Positions 20,974 to 32,689 of a stretch of DNA of 64,000 bases are shown here, in pieces. Position numbers and translations under genes: made by a program. This DNA is from Guadua angustifolia (lineage: Eukaryota; Streptophyta; Magnoliopsida; Poales; Poaceae). Under the pieces are notes generated by a model. It had not been told where the DNA came from. It did no database searches and saw only the letters and a program-made list of their open reading frames with translations. The DNA lies in the NCBI GenBank assembly GCA_036346375.1, contig JAYEVE010000445.1, positions 1 to 64,000 on the forward strand, written 5' to 3'. How positions within the stretch are numbered: position 1 is the first letter of the stretch; each line of letters starts with the position of its first letter.

Positions 20974-22203
20974 TGATGTCACATTAAGGGGGAGCAAGAT
21001 TGCCTGTTATGCAACTTCTTGATACCTTTGTGTGAATACATAAATTCAAAAGTGCTGATTAGGTCAAAATGATTTCCTTGTAATACTCACACTTATAAAT
21101 AGAAATGCTGCTAAAAAGTCTAAATTTTTTTTTCCACGAATAGTGAAAATCTTGTCAGCTTTCAATTTCAAAAATCTTAGTTTTAGCACTGGAGTATTTC
21201 ATCCAAGTCTTAATTGTTAATACTAAGACTTATATGAAAATCTGCTCAAACATTTCCAAAATTTGCACCTCTGCCAAACTTGAGTTTTTATTCTTGTGTA
21301 TTGATCTTATTTTATCTTAGCTATGTCTCTTAATTTCAAATTCTCTGAAACATACTCTTATGTCAGAGTGTAATCACTGTGCTGCAAAGTAATCTATTTG
21401 CATTTGACCTATCTTTCTCGGAAAGCTTATGCATGACGGACCTAATTTTCAGTCCGTCATACATAGGAAGTCTAGGTCTTGAGAACTTTCAAAACTTCTA
21501 ATGTGCCACGGACTGATTATTTGGTCCGTCATAAAAGAAAATTCTCAAACTCCTCCGTGCTGTGCGAATAGAAAGTTTACTCTGCTCCTATATACTCAAA
21601 ATAATCTGACATATAAATATGTTTCAAATCTTAACACTTATCTAAAAATTCAAAATAAATTCAGTCTGTTTTATAAAATCTTTTACTTCTTATCTGATTT
21701 TCGAAAATCAAGTTCAAAATCTTAACTATTGCTTTAGGACTTATCTGTTGCTAAACCTACCCTTGTTTTCGGGATCCTAAGTTTGAACCCTACTACATTT
21801 GATGGGTCCCCACTTCTTTATGAGTCTTGACTCCCTCAACTACCCACTTTAATGGCGCCAAGGTATCAAGATTCCAAAAAAAAAAACCTTTGACCAACAT
21901 CATTATTGCAGTTTCTCTTCAAAGAAAACTCTATTAAATGCATTCTTGCGCTCTTCCCACGAAACCGAGAAATTTCCTCTTCTTTCGGCGGCGGGTTCCT
22001 AATCGGATTTACTGCGGTGCTCGTCAGTTCTCGCACGCAAGAACATTCCGCCATTAAGTAAGTTGCCCTAAAACCCCTTAGATTATCTGCTAAAAGCCTA
22101 GACCTAGCTCTCAAATTCTAGATTATTGTTTGTGTTCTAGGCGCGATCGTGTGTCCTTGAGAAGGTTACGCTTTGAGTTTTGTTCGGTCTAAGCGGTGTC
22201 ACA
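20974..22203 (+). other. Sirevirus spacer between pol and the env-like ORF
   Basis: This is a non-coding AT-rich stretch. It begins with AAGGGGGAG at 20986. Two palindromic CGGAC modules occur: ATGACGGAC/GTCCGTCAT at 21433-21460 and ACGGAC/GTCCGT at 21508-21529. They resemble the U3 palindromes. The region just before 22204 may hold the leader or splice acceptor of the env-like ORF, but I could not place a splice site securely. Confidence 0.6.
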
Positions 22204-25200
22204 ATGAGTTCTAGCAATCGACAAAAGAGGGTTACTTGGAAAAATTGTTGATAAAGTAAAAGGCAAAAGCAGAAAATGTCGGATGCATCACCTAGTATCT
22301 CTTTGCCTAGACAACCTCAAGGTCTGTTATAATGCAAAATGTGCCAGGCTGAAAGAAAGAAACAGAAAGCAAGTCACTTCTCATCACGGAAAAAGAAGAT
22401 TAGATAAAGATCACGATGGAAAATGATTCATCGAGGACAGCTCCTATGAACCAAGTAGTGAATCATCTTGAGAGAACACGAAATTAGTCTCTGAAATTGA
22501 CACTTTGGGCACTAAAGAATTATCTGCTTTAAGTGGAAAAAGGTTAAGGTCTGTGAGATTGGTCAGTGAAAAGACCTGGTTTCCAATGACTAGATCAGCT
22601 CCTGGTGAGATTTTTGTTTCCATACTTCACAAGAACATTTACAATGTTTACTTGAATAAGGTTGACGGTAGAGGAAAATCAACTCCAGCTCTGTCAAATC
22701 ATCAGTATCTTGACTGGAATCAAGTGAACTCTGTGATTGGATCAACTAGACTTTATGAGTGCATAAATTCCACACCAGGCTTGGTTAATATAATAACAAA
22801 CAGTTCCACACCCTGGAGTATTTCTAGAACCCTAGAGTTCTATGCTTCATTGCTAGTTGACAAGCGAGAAGATTTGTTATGTTCACTTATAATGGAAAAG
22901 TTAGAAAAGTGAAAATTGCTTTCGACTTGAGTGCGCAATTGGTGCATCAAGCCCTCTCATAAATAGAACAAGAATATTTGAAAGGTTGTTTCCCAATCAA
23001 AGATGGAGATTGGTGGGTGACATGCCAGATATTCAAGTGTCTGCACATATTTATAAAGACATAACCAATGTTGAATTCAATCCAAGCAAAGCATCATGTC
23101 TTTCAGAAGAAGCTAGGGTACTGTCTTTGGTTCTAAGGCACACCATATACCCAAAATCTGGATACAAAGAGGATGTGACACCATCTCTGGCCTGGCTGCT
23201 GCACTTGATACTGTCCAAACAACCATTTGATTTAATTGATTATCTCTTTGGTGAAATGGAAGAAGCTATATATAGAAAACTAAGATGTCCTTTGCCTTTT
23301 GCTCAGATAATCACTCAAGTTCTTTTAGCTCAAGGTTTGATTTCTCAAGATGACCTTAGAAAAGAATTTACTGTTTTCAAGGAAATACTTTATCGCATCT
23401 CAAGCTGGACAAAACACGAGAATCACTGGTTTTCTTCAAAATTTACAAGTAAATCAACCGATGGTAGAAGAAGAATCACTCATAATGATGAAGAAGATGA
23501 TGAGAATGAACCAAGAAATGAAGTTGTCTTGGAATATGGTTCATCGAGGCGATGATGAGTCGGATGAAGAATCGAAGACGAGATATGACCAAAATGCCTC
23601 AAGTGAACATATTCAATCTCATAACAGTGGTAATGAAGGTTATATGTCTCATGGCAGTTTAAATATTAGTCATGGAAGCTCACATAAAAACCCAGAAGCC
23701 TCCATTCATGCAAGCCAAGGTTATAGGCAAGAACAATCTGCCCATGGTCAGCAAGGTTCAAGCAGGAACCAAGTTGGAAATAAAGAGGAGTCTAGTGCTC
23801 ACAATGTTCACATGAGCAAAAATGGGAGAGAACCTAGCGATCAACCTGTCAGCAAAAGCCAATGGGGAAATAAGGATCACATGGCTGATAGTGGTGCTAA
23901 CTTCATGTCAGACCCAGTTGTTCAATCTATGAGTGCAGAACAGCAAGTTCATCATCTACAAGAACTAGCGGCAGACTCGGTTTTGCAAGATCAGAGTTTT
24001 GGGGCTGGTGCACATGATTTTGAAGCTGGAGGATCTGGAATGCCACAAAAATTTGAAGCCTTCTATCCTCAAGGAGCTCACCAAGACCATGATGTCAGAA
24101 ACACCTTTCCTGGCTGGGAAAGTTTGTTTGACTATCCACATCAGTCTGTCAACTCATGTCATGAGCAAATGCAGCAAGAATCTAATCCAGCACCAGGGAA
24201 TACTGTTGGTTCTCAACCTTCATGGTTTACATCCTTTGAGCAACAATATTATGCGGATCAAAGGAATTGTCAAACTGCATATCTGAATGATCAACAACTA
24301 GCAGCTCAGAGGCATGAAGAGCAGATGAAAGCACTTCAACAGTATCATGAACAAGCTCAAGAGCTCATGAGAAAAGCAGAATGAAGAAGCGATTAAAATT
24401 CAGAAATGATATCACTTGCTAGATTTGGAGATATAAAGAATTGGGTCACTCGACTTGGCACAAATCGAGAACTTGATCGAGGGGCAGATTATATGACATG
24501 AATCTAAAAATGGACACTAATCACAAGCACCTGTTCAATCACGTTGCTGCTGCTCGTACATCAGTAGAAAGCAAGCTATTTGGACTCGATCAAGACTTAG
24601 AATATTTTCGGAAGATCTGGCACTAATTTTTATGACTTTGGACAATCGGTGACCAACATCATATGGACTGCTAGACCTATCTATGATGATGGGTCATGTG
24701 AGTGATTCCTTGGACCAGCTTCATCATGATTTTCATCACTTGGTCCTTCAACACGGAGATCCAAATTATCGGTGGCATGATCAAGAAATGGCCCAAGCAT
24801 CAAATCAACAGATCCTATGACCCGAGAAAAAGAAGAAGAAGTGAAAGCAATGTCTCCTCTGTCAAATTCATGGGAACCTTTTCAAGGCGCATAGAGGATC
24901 CTTCTTTTTGGTAATTGATGCCAAAGGGGGAGAAGTTAGTGTGAAGTAGAAGCCTAGATCTGAGAAGTGTGTCATTAAGCATATGTATTATGCTTTGAAT
25001 GTTTTGTGTCTTTGTGTTGTTTTGTTACTCGATGATTTGGTGTTTTATCTTTATATGATCGATGAATGCTATTTATGAAATTTCTAGATAATGAACTCTT
25101 TAAGGATCTAATATAGTCCTAAAGATCATATACTTTACATATTCAAAATATGCATCTATTAAGGGGGAGCATTCTCATATGTATTTAACTGTGTACACTA

Positions 25201-25283
25201 TGTCAAGCTAATCTGTTTTTGAGAATAAGCGAGGTATTATCAACTTAAAAGGTATGTTGTCATCAATCACCAAAAAGGGGGAG
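20986..25283 (+). other. Multiple AAGGGGGAG polypurine tracts
   Basis: AAGGGGGAG occurs at 20986-20994, 24924-24932, 25161-25169 and 25275-25283. The last one sits directly before the 3' LTR and is the expected primer for plus-strand synthesis. The repeated upstream copies are a documented Sirevirus feature. Confidence 0.8.
22204..24384 (+). pseudogene. Sirevirus env-like ORF, frameshifted
   Basis: The extra ORF starts at ATG 22204 (MSSSNRQKRVTWKNC) and continues over three open blocks: 22505-22912, 22986-23555 and 23350-24384. The middle blocks look globular. The last 340 codons are rich in H, Q, S and N and end in a coiled-coil-like stretch, EEQMKALQQYHEQAQELMRK. Similarity of the next 450 bases to the same low-complexity style (DPNYRWHDQEMAQ near 24760) suggests the original ORF reached about 24910. 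Position and length fit the env-like ORF of Sireviruses. I see no clear signal peptide or transmembrane segment, so an envelope role is not supported here. Confidence 0.65.
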
Positions 25284-25285
25284 AT
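24385..25285 (+). other. Sirevirus 3' untranslated region
   Basis: This holds the decayed tail of the env-like ORF up to about 24914, then non-coding AT-rich DNA with three of the polypurine tracts. No other feature was recognised. Confidence 0.55.
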
Positions 25286-26926
25286 TGATAGCATCTAGGC
25301 CCCCTCAATCTTGCTTTTATATATTGTTTATTTGTTTTGGTGTTGATGACCAAGTTAGATAATACTCTCATAGTGAAATCATGAACGGAACATACTGGAT
25401 CAACAAGATTAAGGTATATTAATCTTTTAGTTTCTGACTTGGGAGTTGATTCAAGTCAAACAAGTTATTTTTTCTGTTCAGCTGTACTATCAAGAGGGAC
25501 TTGGCACAAGTTGGTATCATGGTTTATTAGGAAAACATTACTCTAGGCAGCTTGGAGTTAAAACTCTTTACTTCAATTTAAACCTTGAACCAAAATTAGT
25601 ACTTTAATATTTTGACAAAAATACCTTGCATTTCAACAGAACAAATTGTATGATTTCATAACTTAAGTCTGTTGCAAAACTTGTAATAAGTTTCAGCGTA
25701 TTCTCTCTATCCCATCTATGACGGACCTAAAGTTAGGTCCGGCATACATGTGGTCTTAGCAAAGACAAAGTTTCAGAATCTTACATCTATGACGGACCTA
25801 AAGTTAGGTCCGGCATACACTACCTTGGAGAAGTATTCGAAACTCATCTATTGCCCATCTATAGCGGACCTAACTTTAGGTCAGGCATAAATGTCTCTAT
25901 AAGCCTTTGCTATTCCACTATCGAGATGCATTCTTTTAAAATTGCTATATTTATTTCAAAATTATATTATCTCGGTGTTTAAATATCATTTCAAAAGCTT
26001 TTAGACCAAAAATATATTTCAAAAAAAAAAAAATCTTATGTCTAAAGTCTTTACTCAAAAATCATCCTTAGCCCTTGATCATAAGGTTTTATCCCCATCG
26101 AGGCCATGTTTGTGACGGACCGATTTTTGATCCGCCATATACACCTGACATCCTGAACTGAACTTGCGATTCGGTCCGTGATACACATGATCGATATCGC
26201 TAAAAATGATTTTTGGTCATTGTAGCGTGTTTTATCTCAATTTTATATCGACCGTTACAACGGTCACTATGGTAGGTACAACGGCTATATCTCTCAAAAT
26301 TGAGTATATAAACATTGGCTGTGCTATCTACCATAGAATTTTTATGAACTCCTTCACATTTTAGCATTCAAAAACTCTCATTTCTCAGAAAGGAGTCGGT
26401 TTTCACCTGAGATTCAAAAATCATCTTTCTTCTAAGTGATTGAGCTCCAAGTGTGTCTAGGTGTGTGTTTTTGAGTGTAAACCAAGAGCGAGAACTTGTG
26501 AGAAGTTTATTACTCTTGGATCATTTCGATCCTAGGCGACTTGGAGGAAGTGAAGAGTTAGACTGTCCAAAAGGCGATTGTGGAAGGCGTCTCTTGTTGT
26601 GAATGGTTTGGAGCTCACCTCCTTTGGAGTGGTGAAAGAGCTACCCGAGTGTGATCCCAAGCTCTGCGACTAGGCGTGGGAGAAGCAATACTTGAGAGAA
26701 GTGCTTCAACGAGGATTAGGAGGAGTGCTCTGAACCTCGGGATAACTCTCTTGTCTCTTTGTCTTTTATTTCATTTTCTATCTTTGCTTTATTTATTCTT
26801 GTTGTATTGATTGTTTCTTTGTGTTAGTTCCGCTGTAGTTTAGGTAAATAAGTTAAATCTGTGATTTAAAGTGAAAATTGTAAAAGTTGCCTATTCACCC
26901 CCCCTCTAGGCCAACTCGTTCCTTCA
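25286..26926 (+). repeat. 3' LTR of the Sirevirus (1641 bp)
   Basis: Same start (TGATAGCATC) and end (CCTTCA) as the 5' LTR. Differences are small substitutions and indels clustered at CG and CAG/CTG positions, such as TATAGCGG against TATGACGG and TTTCGACTT against TTTCTGACTT. Confidence 0.93.
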
Positions 26927-26931
26927 GCACC

Positions 26932-27750
26932 GCATGGCGTTTCGGAAAGTCCGGTGCCCGCCCTGTCTGTCGAGGCAACGGGGGGCGTCGCTCTTGAGCC
27001 ACCCAGCGCCCTTGAAGTGGTTCGAGCGCCATCTACTCAGAGTGCCATCTCCGCCTTCGTCTCCCGGCTGGTAGCACTGCTCGCTGAGCTTGGCAGAGTG
27101 CATGCGTCATCGGGCGCCCTCCTCATGGCGGCCACCTAACAAGAGATGCAGGTGACTCAACAGATGGCATCTCTGCGTGAGGAGCTGGTGCAGGAGAAGG
27201 AGAGGGGGGCTGCCCTGCTGGTGCAAGAGAGGGCGCGTGGGGCAGCCTTGCTTGCTCGGGCGCAGGATGCTAAAGTGGCACAGAGGCGAACCGAAGATGA
27301 ACTGCACCTCACCCTGCACAACTTCACCGTCATTCTCCGCCCTGCCTATCATCGTATGGTCAGGAGTCTGCGGCCCCTGGGGGTGAGTCTGAACGAGCCG
27401 CTGGAGCCCTCGACGATGCAGTACGCCCATTGCGTCACCTGGGTCACCGAGGCTCTCGCCGGCCTGCCTGTCGCTTTGTCCGCTCGCTCCGCCCAAGAAG
27501 GGCGGGAAGTCGCAGCCGCCACTACAGGGTACGTGCTGGCCTGCTGCGTCAGCCGCGACGTTCCTTCGACCCCATGTCCACCGTGGTTGGGATTGAGGGC
27601 GACGAAGCCTAGGCACAAGCGCGCATGCACGAAGCCTCAAGTACGTGGCCGGGCTGATGAAGGTGGAAGACCCGACCCTTGTCGCTGCGACGGCGGAGGA
27701 GGAAGCGGGGGATGACACCGAGCACATCCAGGTCACCGATGACGATTGAT
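26932..27750 (+). pseudogene. Accessory gene of element A, 3' part (coiled coil)
   Basis: This continues the gene interrupted at 14018. One frame runs from about 26954 (MPALSVEATGGVALEPPSAL) through a TAA near 27138 and on from 27146 to 27715. The second part is a clear coiled coil: EELVQEKERGAALLVQERAR, then AALLARAQDAKVAQRRTEDE. A frame change before the end would give the final TGA at 27748-27750. The T-rich stretch after it ends in GGGCAACTTAATGAGATTACC, like a plant 3' UTR. Long coiled coils downstream of a Transposase_28-like domain are common in these genes. Confidence 0.7.
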
Positions 27751-28504
27751 GGCCAGGGCAGACACTCTTGTTTTTTCCCTTTCTCTTTTGTTTTCCTTTT
27801 TTCTATAACACTTGTACATACATTTTTGGGCAACTTAATGAGATTACCATCTTTTGCCTTTACCTGAATGCTTACTTGTGTACGTGTGTTCGCTCGCGTT
27901 TGCATGACTCAACCACCGAGTGACCAGCCCCCAGTCTTGCCATAACGCAGGTTCGGGGGCTCAAATCAGGTCAATGCTTCGGCACTTTCCCTGAAATCGC
28001 ACGCAGCCGCTACAAACACAAGCAGAAGTTACGCAAGATACACAGGGAATAGATCAAAAGAGCATACGTCCCCGCATAAGGTTGTCACTGTTTCATCGCC
28101 CTTTGGAACTTATATTCTTGTGATTTCTCAGAACTTGACCACGGCGCTGCGCGACAAGGCAATAGGTCCCTAGGAGTGGTTTTGGGCCAGCGGTGCTCGC
28201 GGTGACAACTCGGGGTGTGCTAGCCGCATTGAACATCATGCCGAACTCACCCCCTAGTCGCCCGTCCCTTCCGACGCAAGTGCTGGGTGTTACCGCTTAT
28301 CGACAAGGAACTGCCAAGCCACCGGTACCCATGACAACCACGCGAAACACGACCCACCAGGGCATAAATAGGAAAGACGAGAAAGATAGACTGAAAGCCT
28401 TCAAGCCAAACAACTTAGTTGATTATCAGCCATCGCCGATCAGCTACTGGAGGGAGAGCCCATCCTTTAGCTGATCGGAGCAAACTACTGGATACTTACA
28501 GTTC
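27751..28504. other. Spacer between accessory gene and pol of element A
   Basis: The first 120 bases look like the 3' UTR of the accessory gene. The rest is non-coding, with no recognised feature. The opposed genes therefore converge here, with about 750 bases between their ends. Confidence 0.5.
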
Positions 28505-29790
28505 TCAGGGGTAGAACTTCCGCAGTACTTCTAAGTTCTGGGAGTTCGCCAGCTCTTGGCCATCCTCAGTGGCCAACCGGACCACCTCGGGTCGAGGACT
28601 GAGACCACCTTAAAGGGGCCCTCCCACAGGAGAGACAGCTTGTTGCGACTGGCCTGCGCCTGAATTTTATGCAAGACGAGGTCACCACTGCCAGTGTTCT
28701 CTTATGGACCCGGATGGCGTGGTACCACCTAAGGCTCTATTGATACCGAGTAGCACGCAGTGCCACCCAATCCCGTACTTCCGCCAGGAAACTGACGTCG
28801 TCTTGGCGCCGGTCTTCCTGGTCTTCTTCGTTGAACACCAAAACGCGCGGGGAGCCTAGTGACAATTCGAACGGAAGAAAAGTTTCCGCCCAATAGACCA
28901 GGAAGAAAGGTGTTTCTCCAGTCGCCCAGCTGGGTGTGGTTCGAAGCGACCATAGCACCGTCGGAAGCTCGTCTGTCCACCGCGCTCCTCGCCTGTGGAG
29001 TCGGTCAAACGCTCTAGTCTTGAGGCTCCTCAATACCAGCGCATTGGCACGCTCTGCATGGCCATTGCTCCTCGGGTGGGTCACCAGGGCGAAACATACC
29101 TTGATGCCCATCTCTTCACAAAACTCCAGGAATGCCGCGCTGGTAAATTGGGTGCCGTTGTCGGTGATGATGCGGTTGGCAACTCCAAAGCGGGTAAAGA
29201 TCCCGTGCATGAACCTGATAGTAGCGGAGGCCATGATGGCACGCACTGCATCGGCTTCAACCCACTTGGTGAACTTGTCGACGACGAAGAACAGATGGGT
29301 GAAGCCCCCTATGGCCCGCGGGAATGGGCCCAGGATGTCCAGCCCCCAGACCGCGAACGGTCAAGAGAGCGGGATGGTTTGTAGCGCTTGGGCTAGTCGG
29401 TGGATTTGCTTGGCATGGAACTAGCACGCCTCGCATCTCCTCACCAGCTCGCAAGCATCCTGGAGGGCAGTAGGCCAATAGAATCCTTGGCGGAATGCTT
29501 TATCAACCAGTGTCCGACCGGACATATGGCTCCCGCACATGCCTCCATGGATATCAGAGAGTAGGTTGCTCCCCTCCTCCCAAGTGATGCACTTCAGAAG
29601 AACTCCGTTTCTACTCCGGCGATGTAGGTCCCCACCTACTAGAGTATAGCACTTGGCCTTACGTGCAATTTTCTCGGCTGACGCATCATCGTCGGGGATC
29701 ACTTGGTCGCGCAGGAAGGCTAGGATCGGATCCATCCACCGACCTTCCCGGCCAAGTGTGGCGATCACGTGGTGATCGTCTGGGTACTCA
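28505..29790 (-). pseudogene. Integrase of element A (Ty3/gypsy, Tat lineage)
   Basis: Reading leftward: an N-terminal zinc-binding domain with LLSDIHGGMCGSHMSGRTL and ELVRRCEAC (HHCC pattern); a TAG directly after at about 29421; then the core with GLDILGPFPRA near 29340, RIITDNGTQFTSAAFLEFCE near 29165 and HPRSNGHAERANAL near 29050. The D, D and E residues are present. The C-terminal region (28737-29000) includes DELPTVLWSLRTTPSWATGE and a final EGPF-type block near 28615. There is no chromodomain, as expected for the Tat lineage. One internal stop and later frame breaks make it a pseudogene. Confidence 0.88.
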
Positions 29791-29853
29791 GCCTGGCCAA
29801 GCTTTTCCATCGGCAACGCCTTGGCAGTGCCACCGTCCTCCCTCCCTGAATCG

Positions 29854-30048
29854 GGGGCTGAGGCTGGCGCGCCGCCTCCCGTCCCTGAACTGAAGGCTGG
29901 GACAGCCGCGTCGCCTTCCCTCTCTGAGTTGGAGGCTGAGACAGCTACACCATATTCCCTCCCTGAATTGGAGGCTGAGATAGGCGTACCATCTTTCCTC
30001 CCTGAGTTGGAGGCTGCGATAGGCGCTCCATCATCCCCACCATAAACG
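29854..30048 (-). repeat. 39-bp tandem repeats coding for a 13-residue unit
   Basis: Five units start near 29854, 29893, 29932, 29971 and 30010. Each encodes a variant of GxPxxASNSGRxx on the minus strand, in frame with the integrase N-terminal ORF (29421-30143). It sits in the linker between aRNH and integrase. Confidence 0.8.
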
Positions 30049-30560
30049 GGGGCTACGACGGATGGTCGCGTAAGCCTTTCTTCAAAGACCCCAATCGAGA
30101 CAGTGGTTCTTGACGACGCGAGCTGCGAAAGCCCGTCTGCCATGTAATTGTCGGGCTAAGGGATATGGATATACCCCAGCCCTTCGAAGCAGCACTCCAT
30201 CTTCCTGACCTCCGCCAAGTATGCCACCATCGCAGGGTCAGAACACTGAAGTTCCTTTCGTTCCTGGTTGATGATCAGCAGGAGTCGCGTTTAACTTGGA
30301 GACACCGGACGCCTAACTCGGAGGAGGCACGCAGCCCTTCCAGTAAACCCTCGTACTTGGCTATGTTGTTGGTGGCCTTGAAGTCTAGGATGACCACGTA
30401 CTAGCGGGTGTCGCCGGTCGGGGAGACCAGGACGGCCCCAGCCCCCACGCCCTCAAGCCTGAATGAGACGTTGAAGAACAAAGTCCAGGGAGAGGGCACG
30501 GGTATTTCTTCAGCTTCGGGAGTGCCGGGAGTACACTCGGCGACGAACTCTACCAGTTTT
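30049..30560 (-). pseudogene. Second (archaeal-type) RNase H domain of element A
   Basis: Tat elements carry an extra archaeal-type RNase H between RNase H and integrase. Here it begins WTLFFNVSFRLEGVGAG at about 30490. The residue usually Asp in the first catalytic block is Asn (AAC, 30470-30472). A stop occurs near 30403, the middle part reads in another frame (ATNNIAKYEGLLEGLRA, near 30355), and the domain ends MADGLSQLAS at 30143-30114. In element G the same block reads FFDGS. Confidence 0.75.
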
Positions 30561-30830
30561 TGACTCTTGATAGCGGTGCGGGGGGTGAACTTGAGGCAGA
30601 ACTCCCCCAGCTCTACCGACCATTTGGCGACACGACCCTCAGCTTCCCGAATGTGGAGGATCTCACTCAAGGGATAGGCAGTGACCACCGTAATTTCCTG
30701 CCCTGAAAGTAGTGCCGTAGCTTTCTGGATACCACTAGGACGGCGTACAACATCTTCTGCGCTTGTGGGTACCTAGTCTCCGCCTCATGTAGCACCTTGC
30801 TGACGTAGTAGACCGGCTTCTAGATGCCTT
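30561..30830 (-). pseudogene. RNase H domain of element A pol
   Basis: The gypsy RNase H follows RT directly. A TAG after EREGI near 30820 is followed by KPVYYVSKVLHEAETRYPQ, and then, after a frame change near 30690, by AEGRVAKWSVELGEFCLKF and AIKSQKLVEFVAE, the usual end of the domain. Confidence 0.8.
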
Positions 30831-31790
30831 CCCTCTCTACCACTAATACTGCTCTCACCACCACAGGTGTGGCTGCGATGTACAAGAGCAATGGCTCGCC
30901 ATGCACGGGGGCGACTAGCACCGGCGGGGAGGAGAGGTACTTCTTTAGGTCTTCAAATGCTTGTTGGGCCTCCAGAGTCCATTCGAAGTGGTTGGTCTTC
31001 TTTAGCAGCTTGAATAGGGGTAGACTCCTTTTCCCCAAGCGAGCGATAAGCTGCCCGAGGGATGCCAGACGGCCAGCGAGACACTGCACTTGCTTGAGCC
31101 GAACCGGTAGCTTCATGTGCTCGATGGCCGCTACTTTGTCGGGATTGGCCTCAATGCCCCGACTGGACACAAGGAACCCTAGCAGCTTCCCAGAGGGCAC
31201 GCCGAACACACACTTCTCAGGGTTGAGCTTCAGGTGATTCTTCCGGAGGTTGGCAAAGGTTTCTTCTAGGTCTTCGATCAGTCCTTCGCCCTTCTTGACT
31301 TTCACCACCAGGTCGTCAATGTACACCTCGAAATTTCGCCCTATCTGCGAACAGAAAGAAGCATGCATGGCACGTTGATAAGTAGAGTCAGCATTTTTTA
31401 ACCCAAATACCATTCTGATATAACAATAAACCCCCATCGGGGTTACAAAAGCGGTCTTTTCTTCATCTTCCACTGCCATGCTAATCTGGTGGTACCCAGA
31501 GTACGCGTCCAGAAAGTACAGCAGCTCGCAGTAGAATCGATGATGAGATCAATGCGCGGCAAAGGGTATGGATCCTTCAGGCAGGCCTTGTTGAGGTCAG
31601 TGAAGTCGACGCACATCCACCACTTCCCGTTGGACTTCTTAACAAGCACAGGGTTGGCAAGCCACTCGGGGTGAGAGACTTCCCTGATGATCCCCGCATG
31701 CAGCAGCTTCTCTACCTCACCACGAATGGCATGTTGCCGCTCTGGTGCCTACCTGGACCTTTTGCCGGACCGAGCGAACTCCTATCGGTG
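30820..31790 (-). pseudogene. Reverse transcriptase of element A (Ty3/gypsy)
   Basis: RT copies element RNA into cDNA. Reading leftward: REVSHPEWLANPVLVKKSNG near 31675, then KWWMCVDFTDLNKACLKDPY and PLPRIDLIIDSTA, a frame change near 31510, MAVEDEEKTAFVTPMGVYCY from 31479, VFGLKNADSTYQRAM, and the active site VYIDDLVVK near 31320 (YIDD instead of the common YVDD). It continues through LNPEKCVFGVPSGKLLGF to the FEWTLEAQQAFEDLK connection. Both catalytic aspartates are present. Confidence 0.9.
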
Positions 31791-32683
31791 CTCGATCACT
31801 TCCCTAGGGACTCAAGTCATGTCAAACGATTGCCATGCAAACACGTCGGAGTTAGACTGGAGGAAGGTGACGAGCACGCCTTCCTATTCGGTGCCAAGGT
31901 AGCGCCCACCTTGATGGTCTTCTCGGGCTCATCCTCGCTCAGAGAGACCACCTTAACCTTACCGGGCGAACCAGGCAAGGCACGGGTCTTCGCCGGAGGG
32001 GCTTCCGAGTAGGCAGCATCGGCTTGCCTTGCACAGGTGGCACCAGCCAGGTCCAATGTGTGCTTGTGGTAGCATAGGGCTTCTAGCCTGTCCACCTTAA
32101 TGACTATGGGGCCACCGGGCCCCAGCATCTTCACCACCATATACGCATGGTGGGTCGCCGCCATGAACTTGGCCAATGCCGGTTGGCCAAGCAAGGCGTT
32201 GTACGGAAGGTCGAAGTCGGCGACTTCAAAGTCCACCACCTCCCTACGGTAGTTGCTCTCATCCCCGAAGGTGACGGGGAGGCATACCTGACCCATGGGC
32301 ATCGAGCCGGCCCTCGGGGTGACTCTGTAGGAAGGCAAAGCCGGGCTCAACTCCTGCTGCAGTATCTGGAGCGCCCGAAATACCTTAGAGGACAGGAGGT
32401 TAATGGAGCTTCCTCCGTCCACCAGCACCCGCCCCAGCTTCACGTTCCAGACCATGGGCAAAACGACGATCGGAAGGTGACCCAGGCTGGCAGTGCTTTC
32501 AGGGTGGTCAGGCCGACTGAAGGTGATCAGCTCCTCCGACCACTTCAGCGACCTACCCACCCCTGAGCTTGGCACAGCGACGCAGACCTCCCTCATCAAC
32601 TGCTTATACTTCGTGTTGGAGGGATAGGTGGCCGAGCCACCGTGTATGTAGGCCACTATGTGCTCCGCCCGCTGGAAAGACAA
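31791..32683 (-). pseudogene. Aspartic protease of element A
   Basis: The 288-codon open frame starts MSFQRAEHIVAYIHGGSATY. It contains the retropepsin-like block RVLVDGGSSINLLSS at about 32410, with the catalytic Asp, and the second conserved block FDLPYNALLGQPALAKFMA near 32165. This order is standard for Tat elements. The frame is open over the whole domain, so of the pol domains in element A this is the best preserved. Confidence 0.87.
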
Positions 32684-32689
32684 CGGAAC

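Larger units (their letters stand above)
14024..26926 (+). mobile_element. Sirevirus (Ty1/copia, Maximus/SIRE lineage) with env-like ORF
   Basis: The element begins TGATAGCATC, ends CCTTCA, has LTRs at 14024-15688 and 25286-26926, and is flanked by GCACC (14019-14023 and 26927-26931). Order inside is PBS, gag, protease, integrase, RT, RNase H, a long spacer, an extra ORF and the PPT, so it is Ty1/copia. Sirevirus traits are the long gag with two zinc knuckles, a TGGTATCGAGC PBS, repeated AAGGGGGAG tracts after pol, palindromic modules in the LTRs and an ORF in the env position. The two LTRs look nearly identical except for clustered small differences, so the insertion is young. Every ORF has frame breaks. 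It splits the accessory gene of element A. Confidence 0.93.
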
